DNA of 7,955 nt from an uncultured Eubacterium sp. (GTDB taxonomy: Bacteria; Bacillota; Clostridia; Oscillospirales; Acutalibacteraceae), in assembly GCA_945979635.1 (NCBI GenBank), contig CAMFPZ010000033.1, positions 1-7,955 on the forward strand, given 5' to 3'. The notes beneath the pieces are model-generated. The model was not told where the DNA came from, did no database searches, and was given only the letters and a program-made list of their open reading frames with translations. Shown piece after piece: positions 6,565-7,955 of this stretch. A program made the position numbers and the translations under genes. Position 1 is the stretch's first letter; each line of letters begins with the position of its first letter.

Positions 6565-7224
6565 ATGCGTAAAAAAGGAAAAACATATTTTTTTGACACT
6601 CCGCCGATTATTATGTCGGGTGCGGGAGTTGTTGGCAAAAAAGAGGGTGAGGGTCCGTTGAGAAATGCGTTTGATATGATTTTTGAGGATACTACTCTCG
6701 GACAGGACAGCTTTGAGCTTTCAGAATCCGCAATGCTTCATGACGCGATAATTCGTGCTTTGTCTAAGGCGAATAGGAGTCCGCAGGAAATTGATTTTGT
6801 TCTTTGCGGCGATTTGCTCGATCAGTGCACGGGGTCGTGCTTTGCACTGAAGGATTTGGAAATCCCCTTTGTTGGAATGTATGGTGCGTGCTCGACTATG
6901 GCACTTACTCTTTGTGATGCTTCTATGCTTATTGAATCAGGTGCCGGCACCTGTGTAGCTGCGGCTTCAAGCCATTTTGCTTCAAGTGAAAGACAATTCA
7001 GGTTTCCTCTTGAGTATGGAGGCCAACGTCCTCCGACAGCCCAGTGGACTGTAACGGGTGCAGGTGCAATGGTGCTTTCCGACCAAAAAAGTGTTGAACA
7101 AAGCTTGAAGAATAACCCCCATATTTCTGCCGTTCATATCGGCACAATAACTGACCTCGGTATTAAGGATGCCAATAATATGGGTGCCGCTATGGCACCT
7201 GTTGATGCTATACTTAGACCATAA
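6565..7224 (+). CDS. spoVAD: Stage V sporulation protein AD, C-terminally truncated (probable broken gene)
   Basis: SpoVAD has a thiolase-like fold, binds dipicolinic acid and helps import it into the forespore. Here 219 residues align well by eye from the start: PIIMSGAGVVGKKEGEGPL (14-32), VLCGDLLDQC (79-88), the thiolase-like GMYGACSTMA (104-113), SSHFASSERQFRFPLEYGGQRPPTAQW (135-161) and ITDLGIKDANNMGAAMAP (195-212). Full-length proteins are about 340 residues, so roughly the last third, with the second half of the thiolase fold, is missing. After MAPVDAILRP the frame stops, and no downstream frame in the window restores the family sequence. The retained part shows no drift, so the loss looks recent. 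Neither spoVAC nor spoVAE flanks it; its upstream neighbour is rlmH. The only ribosome binding site is within a hairpin. Function as a stand-alone protein is doubtful. Confidence 0.88.
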   Translation: MRKKGKTYFFDTPPIIMSGAGVVGKKEGEGPLRNAFDMIFEDTTLGQDSFELSESAMLHDAIIRALSKANRSPQEIDFVLCGDLLDQCTGSCFALKDLEIPFVGMYGACSTMALTLCDASMLIESGAGTCVAAASSHFASSERQFRFPLEYGGQRPPTAQWTVTGAGAMVLSDQKSVEQSLKNNPHISAVHIGTITDLGIKDANNMGAAMAPVDAILRP

Positions 7225-7306
7225 GATATATCAGACTTCGAGAAATGGCGATAACCACGCCGAGATTAATTTGATGTTTTTATATCAAAAAGAACAATAA
7301 AACTAG

Positions 7307-7315
7307 TGATATAAT
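7307..7315 (+). promoter_or_regulatory. Extended -10 promoter element in the palindrome-rich region
   Basis: TGaTATAAT at 7307-7315 is identical to the extended -10 I assign to murA. No -35 match is present at 16-18 bases upstream (AAAAAG-type sequence). It would start transcription near 7322, just before two strong hairpins and with a strong terminator 220 bases downstream, and no coding frame follows. Confidence 0.45.
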
Positions 7316-7334
7316 TAAAGCGATAGTTTAATGG

Positions 7335-7369
7335 AAAATTATTAACGGCATCGAGCCGTAAATAATTTT
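7335..7369. repeat. Inverted repeat, 14 pairs with one mismatch
   Basis: AAAATTATT (7335-7343) and AATAATTTT (7361-7369) form the outer stem; after an opposed A/A, ACGGC (7345-7349) pairs with GCCGT (7355-7359) around the loop ATCGA. The GC-rich inner part would be stable as RNA. It is followed by TTGGCGTTTT-type sequence, not by a clean U-tract, so it is not a standard terminator. Confidence 0.8.
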
Positions 7370-7375
7370 GGCGTT

Positions 7376-7432
7376 TTCCGTTTTTTGCGATAAAGCGGTA
7401 CTTATGTACAGCAATTATCGCAAAAAACGGAA
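7376..7432. repeat. Perfect 18-bp inverted repeat with inner hairpin
   Basis: TTCCGTTTTTTGCGATAA (7376-7393) is the exact reverse complement of TTATCGCAAAAAACGGAA (7415-7432). The 21-base centre itself folds: GC(G)GTAC TTAT GTAC(A)GC, with one G-A mismatch. The whole makes an almost continuous rod of about 24 pairs. There is no U-tract after the right arm on the plus strand, so it is unlikely to be a simple terminator. Confidence 0.85.
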
Positions 7433-7494
7433 TTCTCATCCATTTCTCAAAACTTGATTATATCTTATTCAAAGCGATATGCTTTTCTACACAC

Positions 7495-7542
7495 AAAATC
7501 GAAAATCACCGCCTAATTCCCAAGCGGTGATTTTCGATTTTT
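7495..7542. terminator. Strong intrinsic terminator, possibly bidirectional
   Basis: AAAATCGAAAATCACCGC (7495-7512) is the exact complement of GCGGTGATTTTCGATTTT (7524-7541), around an 11-base loop. Functionally the GC core CACCGC/GCGGTG with flanking A-tract/T-tract gives a classical bidirectional terminator. It would end transcripts from spoVAD and from the 7307-7315 promoter. Confidence 0.85.
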
Positions 7543-7592
7543 GTATTGTTCGTATTTTTTCTGTTGTGAAGCTTAATTAAAATTATTCGTAT

Positions 7593-7633
7593 TCAAAAAC
7601 TTGTTATCAACATTTGTTGAGAATAAGTTTTGA
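7593..7633. repeat. Imperfect 19-pair hairpin
   Basis: Bases 7593-7612 (TCAAAAACTTGTTATCAACA) pair with 7615-7633 (TGTTGAGAATAAGTTTTGA), with one bulged A, one A-G mismatch and one G-T pair, and only TT at the apex. It is AT-rich. The left arm includes TTATCAACA, one base off a DnaA box, but as a single copy this carries little weight. Confidence 0.6.
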
Positions 7634-7660
7634 GCACATATATTTTCAGTTAAAATAAAG

Positions 7661-7724
7661 GTCAAAAACTCAACAGTATTAGAATAATACGAATTTTTTT
7701 AGTTTTTGACAGTTTTTCTTTTTT
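7661..7724 (+). terminator. AT-rich hairpin with U-rich tail, possible weak terminator
   Basis: GTCAAAAACT (7661-7670) pairs with AGTTTTTGAC (7701-7710), enclosing a smaller GTATT/AATAC hairpin (7676-7690). The stem is followed by AGTTTTTCTTTTTT (7711-7724). It has terminator form, but the stem is AT-rich with a large internal loop, so efficiency would be low. No gene upstream obviously needs it, since the terminator at 7495-7542 precedes it. Confidence 0.4.
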
Positions 7725-7782
7725 ATGCAAAGGTAATGCTTTTGGCGTTTTTCGGATTTATTTAATCACACAAACGAGGGGC

Positions 7783-7811
7783 ATTCGTGTTTCAAAAGGT
7801 GAAACACGAAT
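7783..7811. promoter_or_regulatory. Perfect 11-bp inverted repeat upstream of the last gene
   Basis: ATTCGTGTTTC (7783-7793) and GAAACACGAAT (7801-7811) form a perfect dyad around AAAAGGT. Outer arms ATTTATTTA (7756-7764) and TAAATAAAT (7811-7819) are also complementary. No T-tract follows on either strand, so it is not a terminator. Its centre is about 74 bases upstream of the predicted transcription start of the last gene, a plausible place for an activator or distal repressor site. Confidence 0.55.
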
Positions 7812-7855
7812 AAATAAATATGGTGATTCTAGGTATATCCTTGAAGTGATTTTTG

Positions 7856-7864
7856 TGTTATAAT
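7856..7864 (+). promoter_or_regulatory. Extended -10 promoter of the last gene
   Basis: TGtTATAAT at 7856-7864 is a perfect extended -10. At 17-base spacing the -35 would be TATCCT (7836-7841), which is poor; TTGAAG (7841-7846) lies too close. Predicted start is near 7871, giving a leader of about 19 bases before the ATG at 7890. Confidence 0.7.
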
Positions 7865-7889
7865 GAAAAAGTAAAAAGGGGGAATATTA

Positions 7890-7955
7890 ATGCGAAAGGC
7901 TATCGACAAAATCAACGGTTTTTGCAAAAAGCTTCAGTTCCTGTCCGGTGCACAG
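7890..7955 (+). CDS. Start of an unidentified gene (partial, runs off right edge)
   Basis: ATG at 7890 is preceded by AAAAAGGGGG (ending at 7882, 7 bases upstream), and the frame stays open for the 22 codons to the window edge: MRKAIDKINGFCKKLQFLSG and two more residues. The N-terminus is basic and weakly amphipathic, as in many membrane or transport proteins before the first membrane segment, but nothing identifies a family. Being a real gene is supported by the aligned promoter, leader and ribosome binding site. Function is unknown. Confidence 0.65.
   Translation, partial: MRKAIDKINGFCKKLQFLSGAQ

Larger units (their letters stand above)
7322..7542 (+). ncRNA. Candidate structured noncoding RNA
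   Basis: The interval runs from the predicted start of the TGaTATAAT element to an intrinsic terminator, about 220 bases. It holds a 14-bp hairpin with one A-A mismatch (7335-7369), a perfect 18-bp stem with a small inner hairpin (7376-7432), a single-stranded AT-rich linker (7433-7494) and the 18-bp terminator stem. It has no start codon with ribosome binding site leading to a credible protein. I do not recognise 6S, SRP, tmRNA or RNase P RNA motifs. The hairpins could instead be DNA elements or part of a long spoVAD 3' untranslated region. Confidence 0.35.
7366..7751 (+). repeat. 12-base direct repeat pair
   Basis: TTTTGGCGTTTT occurs at 7366-7377 and again at 7740-7751, followed by CCG and TCGG respectively. 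The copies are 374 bases apart and bracket most of the palindrome cluster. The sequence is low in complexity except for GGCG, so chance similarity cannot be excluded. The coordinates give the outer limits of the pair. Confidence 0.4.
7225..7889. other. Gene-less, palindrome-rich region
   Basis: These 665 bases contain no reading frame that I can support on either strand. They contain an unusual series of inverted repeats at 7335-7369, 7376-7432, 7495-7541, 7593-7633, 7661-7710 and 7783-7811, as well as small dyads TTTGAT/ATCAAA (7270-7289) and GGCG/CGCC (7247-7261). There are also two extended -10 promoter elements (7307-7315 and 7856-7864), short direct repeats, and an intrinsic terminator. 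The region starts where SpoVAD homology is lost and ends at a new promoter-driven gene. No RNA family known to me is recognisable by sequence. Confidence 0.7.

Noticed and set aside
7322..7542. Known housekeeping RNA such as 6S, SRP RNA or tmRNA
   Set aside because: None of the conserved motifs known to me (for example the SRP GGAAGCAG-type region or a tmRNA acceptor end with CCA) is present.
7225..7545. Frameshifted remainder of spoVAD downstream of the stop
   Set aside because: I translated the following sequence in all three plus frames; none gives the expected TGDLG or later family motifs and all are rich in stops.
7604..7612. DnaA box (TTATCAACA) suggesting a replication origin
   Set aside because: A single site with one mismatch in AT-rich DNA, with no cluster and no dnaA/dnaN neighbours.
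7335..7811. CRISPR array
   Set aside because: The repeats are different inverted repeats, not regularly spaced identical direct repeats, and there are no cas genes.

Overview
The window comes from a low-GC Gram-positive bacterium, most likely an anaerobic Clostridia member (Oscillospiraceae/Lachnospiraceae-like). The grounds are the AT-rich composition, strong AGGAGG-type ribosome binding sites, sigma-A promoters with extended -10 elements, a Firmicutes-type murA-walJ-rlmH gene order and a sporulation gene (spoVAD). These placements rest on motif recognition alone; no database search was run.

Layout. (1) Bases 2-856 (+): the C-terminal part of a secreted-type beta-propeller protein whose start lies off the left edge. 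(2) A hairpin terminator at 876-912 separates it from a convergent minus-strand operon, dus-nagA-trmL (3499 down to 920). The operon has a clear promoter at 3519-3547, a 1-base stop/start overlap (dus/nagA) and a 17-base overlap (nagA/trmL). It puts N-acetylglucosamine-6-phosphate deacetylase between two tRNA-modification enzymes. (3) A 418-base divergent intergenic region (3500-3917) carries the dus promoter, an extended -10 promoter for murA, and a terminator-like palindrome at the murA transcription start. (4) Plus strand 3918-7224: murA (peptidoglycan precursor synthesis), walJ/yycJ (metallo-beta-lactamase-fold hydrolase), rlmH (23S rRNA pseudouridine methyltransferase) and a truncated spoVAD. 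The walJ/rlmH junction is a 4-base ATGA overlap. The murA/walJ and rlmH/spoVAD junctions each hold a terminator-like hairpin directly against, or overlapping, the next gene's ribosome binding site. (5) Bases 7225-7889: 665 bases with no recognisable gene but a dense series of inverted repeats, including two perfect 18-bp ones, an extended -10 promoter and a strong intrinsic terminator. Together these delimit a possible structured RNA of about 220 nt. (6) At 7890 a new gene with its own promoter and ribosome binding site runs off the right edge.

Most genes are housekeeping. The parts that deserve attention are the start-proximal hairpins in the murA operon, the clean loss of the C-terminal third of SpoVAD exactly where the palindrome-rich region begins (deletion, or interruption by an element), and the candidate RNA/palindrome cluster itself.
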